DNA of 64,000 nucleotides, from positions 2,356,001-2,420,000 of the forward strand of contig OY776216.1 in the NCBI GenBank assembly GCA_963675435.1, read 5' to 3'. Below are positions 1 to 9,956 of this stretch, one piece after another; within the stretch, counting starts at the first letter, position 1, and the number at the start of each line of letters is the position of its first letter. The notes below the pieces were generated by a model that saw only the letters and a program-made list of their open reading frames with translations, made no database searches and was not told the origin of the DNA. This stretch comes from Saccharicrinis sp963675435 (GTDB lineage Bacteria > Bacteroidota > Bacteroidia > Bacteroidales > Marinilabiliaceae). The position numbers and the translations under genes were made by a program.

Positions 1-971
1 ATTATCGTCAAGATACACTTGCGTTTATGGAAGCCCACGTATCTTTTTTCAATAAAACAAACGGCGTTTATGAGCAAATGGTTTATGACAACATGCGGGT
101 TGCCGTGGCAAAATTTATTGGTCCTCACGAAAAAGAACCAACACGGGCTTTGCTTCAATTACGAGGTCATTACCAGTTTACTCATCGTTTTTGTAATGCT
201 TACCGAGGCAACGAAAAAGGGCATGTGGAAAGAAGTGTTGAATACATCCGACGGAAAGCTTTTGGTGTAAAGGATGATTTCAACAGGCTTTCAGAAGCCG
301 CAGAATATTTAAACACCATTCTGGAACGATTAAATAATACCAAACAAAAACAAAGTGGCAAAACAGCTTTAGAACTGTTTGAAGATGAGAAAGTGGTATT
401 AGGGAAATTACCGGCTGTACCGCTTGTCTGTTCAGACCAAATACAATTGCGCGCCGACAAATATGCAACAATCAGTCATAAAACCAATAGGTATTCGGTA
501 CCGGACCATCTGGTAGGTCAATTTCTAGATGTTCATTTATTGAGTCACGAAATACATGTTTATCATGAAAATAAAAAGATAGCCATACACACCAGAAATT
601 ACGGCAAGCACCAATGGATAATCTCTATAGAGCATTATTTGAACACTTTCAAGCAAAAGCCGGGAGCTTTGCCGGGTAGTTTGGCATTAGCAAGCAACGT
701 ATATTTAAAACAGCTCTTTTTAGACCATTTTCAAGAAGAACCACGAAACTTTATTGACCTGTTAGATTATTGTCGTAAGTACCGCATAAGCGGCGAAAAA
801 CTGGAGAAATCGGTATTTCGATTACTGAGTACCGGTTCCGGTGGTATTACTATAGAAAAACTAAAAGCTGTATTGGGCAATAATGAATCATTTATTACAC
901 CCGAACAAAACTGTTCCATTGCTCAATTAGCAAAAAATCAATTGTCGGAAATAAGTGCATTAATGAATTAA
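1..971 (+). CDS. istA: IS21-family transposase IstA, 5' end cut off by window edge
   Basis: This is the C-terminal part of an IS21-type DDE transposase. The frame is open from base 3, so the protein starts before the window. The visible part contains the conserved stretch around MEAHVSFF, then VYDNMRVAVAKF and RGNEKGHVERSVE. That corresponds to the catalytic core with its second Asp and the final Glu. A C-terminal domain of about 150 residues follows. It acts with the helper ATPase IstB, whose gene starts 8 bases after the stop, as in all IS21 elements. The family and partner are clear from sequence. Whether the element is still active cannot be judged without its left end. Confidence 0.9.
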   Translation, partial: YRQDTLAFMEAHVSFFNKTNGVYEQMVYDNMRVAVAKFIGPHEKEPTRALLQLRGHYQFTHRFCNAYRGNEKGHVERSVEYIRRKAFGVKDDFNRLSEAAEYLNTILERLNNTKQKQSGKTALELFEDEKVVLGKLPAVPLVCSDQIQLRADKYATISHKTNRYSVPDHLVGQFLDVHLLSHEIHVYHENKKIAIHTRNYGKHQWIISIEHYLNTFKQKPGALPGSLALASNVYLKQLFLDHFQEEPRNFIDLLDYCRKYRISGEKLEKSVFRLLSTGSGGITIEKLKAVLGNNESFITPEQNCSIAQLAKNQLSEISALMN

Positions 972-979
972 AAAATAAG

Positions 980-1735
980 ATGATGAATACCATAAATGAA
1001 GATATAATCAAATACAGTAAAGAGTTACGGCTACCTGTTTTCAGAAGAGATTTTAAAGAGTTAGCCACAGAAGCAGCAAGCGGACAACTGGATTATGAAG
1101 AGTACTTGTTAAAGCTGATGGAGCGAGAGTATGAATTGCGTATAGAAAATCGAAAAAAGACGCAAATACGTCTAGCTGGCTTTCCATCCAAGATGTACCT
1201 GAATCAACTGGAACGAGAACAGTTGCCCGATGATGCTCGCGCAAAACTCCCGGTATTAGAACGACTTGATTTTATAAACTCTGGTCAAAATATCATACTG
1301 GCCGGTAATCCTGGCACCGGGAAAACTCACATCGCTATTGGTTTGGGCTTAAAAGCATGCCTTCAGGGATACCGTGTCCTCTTCACCTCTGTTCATCGGA
1401 TGTTGACCCAATTAAGAGAATCTCAATCAGAAAGGACTTTGCGTCAATTAGAGCTCCGTTTTGAAAAGTATGATTTAGTAATCTGTGATGAATTTGGCTA
1501 TGTATCATTTGATAAAACCGGAGCCGAATTACTATTCAATCATTTATCACTAAGAGCAGGTAGAAAGTCTACCATAATAACAACAAACTTGGGCTTTGAC
1601 CGCTGGGAAGAAATCTTTGGAGATGCCGTTTTAACAGCTGCACTAGTCGATAGATTAACTCACAAAGCCCATTTGGTAAACATGAACGGCGAATCATACC
1701 GATTAAAAGAAACAAAAAAAATCTTAGCTAAGTAA
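980..1735 (+). CDS. istB: IS21-family helper ATPase IstB
   Basis: IstB is a DnaA/DnaC-like AAA+ ATPase that loads on target DNA and activates IstA. The 251-residue protein has the usual family length. It has Walker A GNPGTGKT at residues 109-116, Walker B ending in VICDEFGY, and a sensor motif IITTN further on. The start lies 8 bases after the istA stop, which fits translational coupling. The first two codons are both ATG, so the start could be one codon later. The gene appears intact. Confidence 0.93.
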   Translation: MMNTINEDIIKYSKELRLPVFRRDFKELATEAASGQLDYEEYLLKLMEREYELRIENRKKTQIRLAGFPSKMYLNQLEREQLPDDARAKLPVLERLDFINSGQNIILAGNPGTGKTHIAIGLGLKACLQGYRVLFTSVHRMLTQLRESQSERTLRQLELRFEKYDLVICDEFGYVSFDKTGAELLFNHLSLRAGRKSTIITTNLGFDRWEEIFGDAVLTAALVDRLTHKAHLVNMNGESYRLKETKKILAK

Positions 1736-1765
1736 AAATGAAACTTATAAAAAATCGTTCCCCGG

Positions 1766-1803
1766 TTCCTCTCCTGATTGGGGTACCCCAATCAGGAGAG
1801 GAA
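1766..1803. repeat. Perfect 38-bp palindrome downstream of istB
   Basis: Bases 1766-1803 form a perfect palindrome centred on GGGGTACCCC. Each arm is 19 bases with no loop, and the arms read TTCCTCTCCTGATTGGGGT and its complement. It begins 30 bases after the istB stop and lies inside the presumed IS21 right end. A run of T does not follow, so it is not a standard intrinsic terminator. It could extrude as a cruciform or act as a transcription stop that insulates the IS. Confidence 0.8.
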
Positions 1804-1825
1804 TACCTTTGTCTTTTAAATCAAA

Positions 1826-1870
1826 TGGTATACTTTTGAACTGAAATACTGGTATACTTTTCAATTGAAA
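1826..1870. repeat. Two direct repeats, probable IS21 right-end subterminal repeats
   Basis: The sequence TGGTATACTTTT followed by AA-TGAAA occurs at 1826-1846 and again at 1850-1870, a 24-base period. IS21-family ends typically carry two or three such subterminal repeats that bind IstA. Their position just after istB fits the right end of this element. The exact terminal base cannot be fixed because the matching left end is outside the window. Confidence 0.5.
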
Positions 1871-1960
1871 AAAACAGTACAAAATAAAGTTCGTTGTTTG
1901 TGGAAGGCAGTGATATTGATTTTTGACTTTAAATGAATAAGTTCTGTATAAAATACACTT

Positions 1961-2971
1961 CATATAAAATTATGTTATGAAAAATATCCCATTTATCCTT
2001 GCCTGCCGAATAGTTCTTTTCTGATTTTATATCAGGCAAGGCTCAACCATGTAAGGAATGTATATAAAAGGATAATTGAATAGAAAGAAAATAGGTTTAG
2101 TTTGATAATCATTTTAAAATAATTTAACATCTAATACTCAGCATTTTTAAATATTTCCCGGTTTTTAAAGAATAAATACTTCATAAACCTATCGGTGTGA
2201 ATCATAATAGATGGCTCCAGAGTTAAACGAGGGAATTGTTTTTTAAAGGACTTAATAGGAGGGAGTTTGTGTTTGTGTGATTTGTCTTGTAAAATGTATT
2301 AATATGTATTTTGAGTGGCCTGCTTTGTTGTATGTCTAATATCTAAAAAAAGATATCTAAAATTAACAATAAAACACATTTACTAGGAATGCATTTATAA
2401 ATATTAACAAAGGAATGTAAATAAATATCCCTTATTTAAAATTTATCCACATCAGTCCTTCATTTCATATAAAATTAGGTTATGGAAAATATCCCATTTA
2501 TCCTTGCCTGCCGAATAGTTCTTTTCTGATTTTATATCAGGCAAGGCTCAACCATGTAAGCAATGTATATAAAAGGATAATTGAATAGAAAGAAAATAGG
2601 TTTAGTTTGATAATCAGATTAAAAAAATTAACATCTAATACTCAGCATTTTTAAATATTTCCCGGTTTTTTAAAGAATAAATACTTCATAAACCTATTGG
2701 TGTGAATCGTAATAGATGGCTCCAGAGTTAAATGAGGGAATTGTTTTTTAAAGGACTTAATAGGAGGGAGTTTGTGTTTGTGTAATTTGTCTTGTAAAAT
2801 GTATTAATATGTATTTAAAGTGGCCTGCTTTGTTGTATGTCTAATATCTAAAAAAAGATATCTAAAATTAACAATAAAATACATTTACACGGAATACATT
2901 TACAAATATTAACAAAGGAATGTTAAATAAATATCCCTTATTTAAAATTTATCCACATCAGTCCTTCATTT
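1961..2971. repeat. Tandem duplication of a 505-bp non-coding unit (1961-2465 and 2466-2971)
   Basis: The unit starting CATATAAAATTA at 1961 is repeated head to tail from 2466, with an offset of 505 bases and only scattered substitutions and one-base indels. Both copies end in ATCCACATCAGTCCTTCATTT. Each copy carries an inverted repeat CCTTGCCTG...CAGGCAAGG (1997-2041 and 2502-2546) with a 27-base loop. No reading frame of convincing length runs through either copy. The unit could be a structured non-coding RNA, a MITE-like element or a duplicated regulatory region. It fills most of the 1.66-kb space between the IS21 element and the Sus-like operon. Confidence 0.85.
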
Positions 2972-3399
2972 ATAAGGATTATTGATACGATAGACACGCT
3001 AGTTTTGCTTGGTGTATTGGATAAGTTTTCAATACATAGATTAATACTTATGTAAATGTGACGATTCAGCAGTAAGATATGAAGGGGAGAAAGAGGGAGA
3101 TTTTAATTGGGGCAGTACTCATAACTAGGGGGTGTAGAGCCTAGCATTACCAATTATAAGTAGGAAAATGGGTTCTTGTTTATTTTCATAGATAGGAGTA
3201 TAAATATTTTATCCAACTAATTAATAAGTATAAACTATAAAAAAAAGATTTGCCTATGACTTAAGAAAGAATGTTAATGTTTTATTGGAGGCACCAATTA
3301 TAATCGAGTATATAGATTAAATAGATTATTCTTATTTGTTGGTGCTACATGCTTTACAATTTATTAAATAATATATTATTAACTTTATGAAGAATCAAA
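2972..3399 (+). promoter_or_regulatory. Leader region of the Sus-like operon with a small inverted repeat
   Basis: This 430-base AT-rich stretch precedes the first gene of the Sus-like operon and has no credible reading frame. The only structure I can point to is an inverted repeat GCACCAA (3291-3297) and TTGGTGC (3339-3345), about 55 bases before the start codon. It might be an operator or a leader hairpin. I could not identify a confident -33/-7 promoter pair, and no regulator gene (SusR, hybrid two-component or ECF sigma/anti-sigma) is in the window. Confidence 0.3.
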
Positions 3400-4812
3400 A
3401 TGAATAAAATCCAAAACATTTTGTATAGTTTATGTTTGTTGCTCTTTATGTTTGCCTGTAGCCAAGAGGAAGAGATAGAGAAATTCCCCACTGTCATAAA
3501 TAAATATGATCCAGACAAGCCTGCATCTGTAGATGAAATTTTACCGGTTAGGGGAATTATTGATCAAACGTTTATTGTAAATGGGAATTTCCCCGGCGAT
3601 CTTTCTGATATGAAAGTTTATTTTGGTAAAAAGAGAGCCATTATTACTGCTTCAGATGGTATTAGTATAACAGGGCTTGTACCTAAGCAACCGGAAGGTC
3701 TCAACCAAATTTCTGTTGTGTTGGGGAATGATAGTCTTGTTCCTGCCATTAAATTTAAGTACAAACAAAGCCGTTCCGTAAAAACTATTGCTGGGAAATT
3801 AGGTGAAGATAAATGGCTGGAAGATGCTGATTATTCGGGAGCTGCCCTAGATGCTGTTACCTTTGGAGATGTGGCATATGTGGCTACAGTAGCGGGGCAA
3901 AATGCAGATAATATTATTCTGGTTAGGAGTGGCTGGGGGACAACTAAGCCATACCTGCTTTCACAGGATGACAATAAAGTTCAGGTACTCGCACAGCCAA
4001 CCACTATTGCTGCCCCTGCTGTACCTAGCACTCGCGATAAGTTTTATGTAACAAACTTTTTTGCTGCGGATCGTAAAATTTATATTTACTCAAAAGAAAA
4101 TAATTGGGCCTATGTAGGTGCAGGTGTTACTGTTAAACAGAGTGATTTGCCTGGAGCTAAAGTATGTTCAATGGCATTTGGAGAGGATGATAATTGGTTG
4201 TATTTAATGGATTCAGAGGGGCGTATTGCCGAAGTTGATTTGAATAGTAAAACTTACAAAGTATATGCCTCTGCAGCAAAAAAACCTTGGAATATCGATG
4301 CAAATAATTATGGAGGCGAAATTGTAGGTGAACTTCCAACTGAATTTGGTGATTGGCAGGATTCATATATTGTATATAGTAATTATCATGCCTGTTTCTT
4401 TGCTTCATTTGCAAATCAAGCTGCAATTTACAAACTTGAGAAAAATGATGATAATACTTGGACTTCTAGTGTGTATGCAGGAAACAATGGCCAAGGTATT
4501 GAAACAGGGCATCGCCTCGATGATGCTCGTTTAAATCACCCTCATGGAATGGTTGTGAATAGCGATGGTGAATTGTTTGTTGTTAACAAAGGGAGTTGTC
4601 CTTGGTGTGGTGATGGACAAGTTATCCTCAAAATTTATGGAGATATGGTTGAGTTGGTTGCGGGTAACCCAAGTTCTAATTCGCCGCTGACAAATGGAGA
4701 TCCGTTGGAATCTACTTTTGATTATCCTCGTAATATTGTGCTTGATTCAGATGGTAATTATATTATTGCCGGTGGAGAGGATAGGACAGTTAGGAAACTT
4801 TCCATCGAGTAA
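3400..4812 (+). CDS. IPT/TIG and NHL-repeat surface lipoprotein of a Sus-like locus
   Basis: The 470-residue protein has a lipoprotein signal with the lipobox ending FMFAC at Cys20, so it should be lipidated and sorted to the outer membrane. An IPT/TIG-like immunoglobulin fold covers about residues 35-125. The rest is built of NHL-type beta-propeller blades, visible as repeated segments such as LNHPHGMVVNSDGELFVVN and DYPRNIVLDSDGNYIIAGG. Such proteins are found in Bacteroidota glycan-uptake loci, often as surface glycan-binding proteins. It is the first gene of the operon, 34 bases before susC. Substrate cannot be told from sequence. The domain reading is fairly secure; the binding role is inferred from context. 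Confidence 0.75.
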   Translation: MNKIQNILYSLCLLLFMFACSQEEEIEKFPTVINKYDPDKPASVDEILPVRGIIDQTFIVNGNFPGDLSDMKVYFGKKRAIITASDGISITGLVPKQPEGLNQISVVLGNDSLVPAIKFKYKQSRSVKTIAGKLGEDKWLEDADYSGAALDAVTFGDVAYVATVAGQNADNIILVRSGWGTTKPYLLSQDDNKVQVLAQPTTIAAPAVPSTRDKFYVTNFFAADRKIYIYSKENNWAYVGAGVTVKQSDLPGAKVCSMAFGEDDNWLYLMDSEGRIAEVDLNSKTYKVYASAAKKPWNIDANNYGGEIVGELPTEFGDWQDSYIVYSNYHACFFASFANQAAIYKLEKNDDNTWTSSVYAGNNGQGIETGHRLDDARLNHPHGMVVNSDGELFVVNKGSCPWCGDGQVILKIYGDMVELVAGNPSSNSPLTNGDPLESTFDYPRNIVLDSDGNYIIAGGEDRTVRKLSIE

Positions 4813-4846
4813 CCATTAATGTAGAACCATATAAATTGGATATAAG

Positions 4847-7800
4847 ATGAAGAAATATATAATAGTGTTTTTTTTGCTGATAGTAGGTTTCTGTCAGGAG
4901 TCTGTTTTTGCACAATCTGATTTGACTGCCGGCGGTTTAATCATGTCTGAAGCAGGAGAAGGATTAATTGGTGTTACGGTCATTGTTAAAGAAGCCCCTA
5001 GTATTGGTACTGTAACTGATGTAGACGGTAGGTTTAAATTAACAGGGCTACAGAAAGGGCAAACACTAGTGGTTTCATATATAGGTTATGTAAATCAGGA
5101 ATTTGTGATTGATGAATCTGACGAGCGGATGCGTATTGTCCTTGAGGAAGATGTGGCAGAGCTCGACGAACTTGTTGTTGTTGGACATAGTAGACAGCGT
5201 ATGGCTTCTGTTGTAGGGGCAATTGCTAATGTTGAATTGAAAGACATTAAAGGACCAGCTACTTCTGTTTCAAACATGCTTGGTGCCCGTGTGCCTGGTA
5301 TTATTGCCGTTAACCGTAGTGGAGAACCAGGTAAAGATTTCTCTGAATTCTGGATTCGCGGTATTAGTACCTTTGGTGCTGGTTCAAGCGCATTAGTGCT
5401 TATTGATGGCGTTGAAGGGGATTTAAATACTCTTGATGCAGAGGATATTGAAAGCTTTTCTATTTTAAAGGATGCTTCCGCTACTGCTGTATATGGCGTT
5501 AGGGGGGCAAACGGTGTAATATTAGTTACTACTAAACGTGGGCGTGCAGGTAAGCTTTCTCTTAACTTGAAAATGAATGCCGGCTATTCGTACTCGGCAC
5601 GTATGCCCGATTATGTTGATGCTAATGTGTATGCTTCCATGGCTAACGAAGCTGCATTGTCAAGAGGTATGGAACCTATTTATAATGATGTAGACATACA
5701 ATTGTTTAGAAGTGGTATTGATCCTGACTTACATCCCAATGTGAACTGGAGGGATGTTATCCTAAAAAATTACACCATGAATAAACAAGTCCATTTGAGT
5801 GCTTCAGGTGGAGGACAGGCTGCGCGCTACTATTTAAGTTTGGGGTTGTTGAATAAAGAAGCTCTTTTTAAGCAAGATAAAGGGATTAACAAGTACGACA
5901 CTAATGTTGATTATAATCAATATAATTTCCGTGCGAATATAGATATGAACCTGACTGAGAAAACAGTCTTGTCGTTGGGTTTAGAAACTGTATTGGTAAT
6001 GCAAAATTATCCTGGTTTTGGCGACAACAGCCAAGCCCTTTGGGATGCCCAAGCTAGTATGACACCTGTAACTGTGCCTATTATATTCTCTAACGGAGAA
6101 ATTCCTGCATACGGGACTAATAATGATCAAATAAGCCCTTATGTATTACTTAACCATACTGGTTACAGAAAGTATTTTAAAAATTCAAATAATTTGAATT
6201 TGCAAATTGAACAAGACTTGAGTATGATTACTGAAGGGCTTAAGCTTACGGCTTTGTTCAATATGAATACAAATTCTGAAATGTGGTCTTCGAGGACTAA
6301 AGTGCCGGCTTTATATTATGCAACTGAAAGAAAGCGCGATGGATCTTTAGCATTAGACAAAAAACGAGAAGCCACAGATCCTTCTTTTAGTGTTTCTACC
6401 CTATTGAATAGGAAGTATTATTTCGAGGGCCGTGCAAATTATGAAAGGCTATTTAATAATGTCCACCGTGTGAGTGGTTTGGTACATTCCTATATGGAAG
6501 ATTTTGTAGATTCAAGAAACAAAGATGATCTAAAAGCCATTCCAAAACGCTACATTGGCCTTTCTGGTCGTGCCACTTATTCGTATATGGATACTTATAT
6601 GATTGAAGCAAACGTTGGCTATACCGGGTCTGAAGCATTCGAAAATGGCAAGAAATTCGGACTTTTCCCAGCTATTTCATTAGGATGGTTACCTACACAG
6701 TATAGTTTCGTTAAAAATAACTTACGCTTCCTTAATTATCTTAAATTTAGAGGTTCTATCGGGCAGGTAGGTAACGACCGTATGAACGTGAGGTTTCCAT
6801 ATCTAACTTTAATGGGGTACACCGGAAGCGGGCAATGGCGTTCAGGGAGTGGATATACCGAAACGCAAGTAGGCTCTTCGAACTTAAGATGGGAGACTGC
6901 AACCAAAACCAACTTTGGTATTGATGCTAAATTCTTAAACGAAAGTTTTGATGTTACTGTTGACTTCTTTAAAGATGTTCGTTCAGGTATTTATCAGCAG
7001 CGGGCTAGTATTCCTGAAGAAATGGGATTGGTTTCACTTCCTTTTGCTAATGTTGGAAAAATGAAGAGCTGGGGGGTTGATGGCCATGTTTCTTATACCA
7101 AAAAGTTCAAAGAAAATGGCTATATGGTGTTGCGCGCCAATTTTACGCAGTCGAAAAATAAAGTTTTGGAATTTGAAGAATCAATTGTCCGCTATCCATA
7201 CCAATCAACTGTTGGTTATCAATGGGGTGTTAATCGTGGCTTAATAGCATTAGGCTTGTTCGAGGACAAGGCCGATGTTATGAATAGCCCAAAACAAACT
7301 TTTGGCGGAGAGGTGTTGCCTGGTGATATCAAGTATAAAGATATTAATGGCGATGGTATTATTGATTCATACGATGTTGTGCCTCTTGAGTACTCTTCGA
7401 CACCACAAATACAGTATGGTTTTGCCACCGAATTCGGTTGGAAAAAATGGAATCTGAGCGTACTATTTGAAGGAGTAGACCGTGTAAAATACTTTAGTGG
7501 TGGTACAGGGTTCTTTCCTTTTGCGGGAAGAGAAACTGGTAACGTACTTACTGAAGTTGCCGACCAAGCAAATCGTTGGACATCTGCTGAGATATCAGGC
7601 AATCCCTCAACAGAAAATCCAAATGCCAAGTTTCCAAGGCTAACCTACGGATATAATGCTAATAATAATCGGAATTCAACTTTTTGGTTAAATGACGGAA
7701 GTTATGTTAGGTTGAAAAACGTACAGTTATCTTACCAAACTAAAGCCGGATTCTTAAATAAAGTAGGTGTTAAAGATGCTACGATTAGTCTAATAGGAGA

Positions 7801-7921
7801 GAACTTATATGTTTGGGATAAACTTGATAGTAAGATCTTTGATCCTGCCCAAGCTACCAGTAATGGCGCAAAATATCCATTGCAAAGGGTTTTTACCTTA
7901 CAAATGAATCTTAAATTTTAA
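4847..7921 (+). CDS. SusC-family TonB-dependent outer-membrane transporter
   Basis: The 1024-residue protein has a Sec signal peptide (about residues 1-22), a carboxypeptidase-regulatory-like domain (about 25-100) and the LDELVVVGHS segment leading into the plug. The plug shows the typical LVLIDGVEGDLNTLDAEDIES and SATAVYGVRGANGVILVTTKRG signatures. A beta-barrel follows, ending in the aromatic C-terminus LQMNLKF needed for outer-membrane assembly. SusC proteins import glycans or peptides across the outer membrane, powered by TonB. The gene is followed by susD after only 11 bases. Length and all landmarks are normal, so it should be functional. The substrate is not evident. Confidence 0.95.
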   Translation: MKKYIIVFFLLIVGFCQESVFAQSDLTAGGLIMSEAGEGLIGVTVIVKEAPSIGTVTDVDGRFKLTGLQKGQTLVVSYIGYVNQEFVIDESDERMRIVLEEDVAELDELVVVGHSRQRMASVVGAIANVELKDIKGPATSVSNMLGARVPGIIAVNRSGEPGKDFSEFWIRGISTFGAGSSALVLIDGVEGDLNTLDAEDIESFSILKDASATAVYGVRGANGVILVTTKRGRAGKLSLNLKMNAGYSYSARMPDYVDANVYASMANEAALSRGMEPIYNDVDIQLFRSGIDPDLHPNVNWRDVILKNYTMNKQVHLSASGGGQAARYYLSLGLLNKEALFKQDKGINKYDTNVDYNQYNFRANIDMNLTEKTVLSLGLETVLVMQNYPGFGDNSQALWDAQASMTPVTVPIIFSNGEIPAYGTNNDQISPYVLLNHTGYRKYFKNSNNLNLQIEQDLSMITEGLKLTALFNMNTNSEMWSSRTKVPALYYATERKRDGSLALDKKREATDPSFSVSTLLNRKYYFEGRANYERLFNNVHRVSGLVHSYMEDFVDSRNKDDLKAIPKRYIGLSGRATYSYMDTYMIEANVGYTGSEAFENGKKFGLFPAISLGWLPTQYSFVKNNLRFLNYLKFRGSIGQVGNDRMNVRFPYLTLMGYTGSGQWRSGSGYTETQVGSSNLRWETATKTNFGIDAKFLNESFDVTVDFFKDVRSGIYQQRASIPEEMGLVSLPFANVGKMKSWGVDGHVSYTKKFKENGYMVLRANFTQSKNKVLEFEESIVRYPYQSTVGYQWGVNRGLIALGLFEDKADVMNSPKQTFGGEVLPGDIKYKDINGDGIIDSYDVVPLEYSSTPQIQYGFATEFGWKKWNLSVLFEGVDRVKYFSGGTGFFPFAGRETGNVLTEVADQANRWTSAEISGNPSTENPNAKFPRLTYGYNANNNRNSTFWLNDGSYVRLKNVQLSYQTKAGFLNKVGVKDATISLIGENLYVWDKLDSKIFDPAQATSNGAKYPLQRVFTLQMNLKF

Positions 7922-7932
7922 CATACATTTCA

Positions 7933-9924
7933 ATGAAGATAAAAAATTGGACATACAGTCGAGGCTTGATTTTACTATTGTTAGTAATAATAGTTTTTAC
8001 CTCGTGTGAGGATTATATTGATATTGATAAATACGTGTATGATAAAACTACAATAGATAGCATATTCGTATCTAAAACCAGGACGTTCGAATATATAAAT
8101 GGAACGGCAGAATTTCTAAAAAATGAATCCAATTTTGTTGGGGATTGGGATGCAAGAGCTCCTTTTCCTTCTGGTATGGGTTCGGATGAAGCTATTCAAC
8201 CTTGGGTTAATGCCGATCACCCAGGAAGTTGTTTAGTGGTTGATCAAATTACTGCTCGTGATACAAAAAATGTTAATCCTTGGCCTGATTATTATAAAGG
8301 CATCCGTAAAGCAAATATTATTTTAGCCCGTATTGGCGAAAATATGGAATTAACAGATGCTGAAATGAGGGACTATAGAGGGATGGCTTATTTTTTACGT
8401 GGTTACTTTTACTATTCCCTTGTGCGTTTATATGGGCCAGTGCCTATTTTACCAGATGTACCGTTTGACACAGATGCATCTGTTGATGAAGCTTCTTTTG
8501 AACGTTCTTCGTATGATGAATGCGTTGAATATATTTGCAAAAATATGGAAGAAGCCGCCAAATTGCTTCCTAGAGACAGAGAAAAAGCATTTCAGTTTAT
8601 TCCTACCAGAGGCGCTGCAATGGCCCTTATTGCTAGGATGAGGTTGTATTCTGCCAGCCCATTGTACAATGGCAATACTTTTTATGCCAATTGGAAAAGG
8701 ACCGATGGTACACCATTTATTTCACAAACGGTGGAGCCAGAACGTTGGGGAAAGGCTGCTGCTGCATATAAAAGGATTATCGACCTGGGAAAATATGCAC
8801 TTTATACTGAGCCTAAGATTGTTAATCTTAGAGGGACTGGTACTTTGGAGCTTCCAAATACTTCGGATCCAAATTTAAAGACTCAAAGCTTTCCTAATGG
8901 TGCAGCTGATATAGATCCATATTTATCTTATAGAGCTCTTTTTGATGGTAGTATTATTCCTTCAAGTAATCCTGAGTTAATCTATTTTTGTTTGGAAGCT
9001 AATATCAATAGTCGCTTTTCTTTTCCTGCAAAGCAAGGTGGAAATAGTACTTTAAGTGTGCCTAAGTATATTGCTGATCAGTTTAGTATGGCCGATGGTA
9101 GGGCCTTTAGTGAAGCTTCTGATGTCGAAAGATCTGGGCAAGCTGTTGGTACAGGTAATACTTTCTCTGAGGATTATACCCTTAGTTCAGACAGGGCTTT
9201 TATGGATGATAACCGTGAACCTCGTTATTATGTTTCTATTGGCTTTAATCATTGCGTGTGGCCTGGTACTTCGTACATGGGCTCAACTGCAGGTGTTGTA
9301 AATCTTAACACCACCTATTATAAAGACGGTAATGCAAGGGGTAGCGATTATAATTATAATCGTACTGGTTACACTGTGCGTAAATGGGTTAATCAGGAAG
9401 ATTGTAGGCTTTATGATGGTGTTGTGAAGTATAAATATTATCCTATTTTCCGCTATGCAGAAGTGTTGTTGGGTTATGTTGAAGCAATGAACGAAATGAC
9501 AGGTTCTTATACTGATGAGGCAACTGGCTTAACTGTAAATAAGGATGTTAGCCAAATGGTAACCTATTTTAATATGATTCGTTATCGTGCCGGCCTTCCT
9601 GGTATTACAACTGCAGAAGCCAGTGATTATGATACAATGAAACGTTTGATAAAACACGAAAGGCAGATTGAGTTCTTTTTTGAAGACCATCGTTATTTCG
9701 ATCTTCGTCGTTGGAAGGATGCTCCTGATGCTATGCGTAAACCTGTTGATGGTTTAGATGTAACGGCTAAGGGAGTTGAACGTGAAAGTTTTTACACAAC
9801 AAAGATTTGGAATACCGAGCCTTGTATGAAGCGTGTGTGGAAAAATAAAATGTATTTCTTCCCTATTAGCCAAAGTGTGCTTGATAGAAATGGCAAGTTG
9901 GTTCAAAATCCGGGTTGGAACTAA
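7933..9924 (+). CDS. SusD/RagB-family nutrient-binding lipoprotein
   Basis: SusD proteins form the lid of the SusC transporter and capture ligand at the cell surface. The 663-residue protein has a lipobox ending FTSC near residue 25 and the family hallmarks. These include an N-terminal helical TPR-like part (MRDYRGMAYFLRGYFYYSLVRLYG) and the C-terminal block IKHERQIEFFFEDHRYFDLRRWKDA. It ends in FPISQSVLDRNGKLVQNPGW, the typical last segment. It lies 11 bases after susC and 32 before the next lipoprotein. The pairing with susC is certain by family and position. No specific ligand can be assigned. Confidence 0.95.
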   Translation: MKIKNWTYSRGLILLLLVIIVFTSCEDYIDIDKYVYDKTTIDSIFVSKTRTFEYINGTAEFLKNESNFVGDWDARAPFPSGMGSDEAIQPWVNADHPGSCLVVDQITARDTKNVNPWPDYYKGIRKANIILARIGENMELTDAEMRDYRGMAYFLRGYFYYSLVRLYGPVPILPDVPFDTDASVDEASFERSSYDECVEYICKNMEEAAKLLPRDREKAFQFIPTRGAAMALIARMRLYSASPLYNGNTFYANWKRTDGTPFISQTVEPERWGKAAAAYKRIIDLGKYALYTEPKIVNLRGTGTLELPNTSDPNLKTQSFPNGAADIDPYLSYRALFDGSIIPSSNPELIYFCLEANINSRFSFPAKQGGNSTLSVPKYIADQFSMADGRAFSEASDVERSGQAVGTGNTFSEDYTLSSDRAFMDDNREPRYYVSIGFNHCVWPGTSYMGSTAGVVNLNTTYYKDGNARGSDYNYNRTGYTVRKWVNQEDCRLYDGVVKYKYYPIFRYAEVLLGYVEAMNEMTGSYTDEATGLTVNKDVSQMVTYFNMIRYRAGLPGITTAEASDYDTMKRLIKHERQIEFFFEDHRYFDLRRWKDAPDAMRKPVDGLDVTAKGVERESFYTTKIWNTEPCMKRVWKNKMYFFPISQSVLDRNGKLVQNPGWN

Positions 9925-9956
9925 GAGGTTATTATTTAATTTAATGATGATGTAAT

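Noticed and set aside
1745..1963. Minus-strand frame of 72 codons after istB
   Set aside because: It runs through the palindrome and the IS end repeats, has no family resemblance and no neighbour in its direction.
7219..7629. Antisense frame of 136 codons inside susC
   Set aside because: It is fully contained in a clear SusC coding region and reads like a codon-bias shadow.
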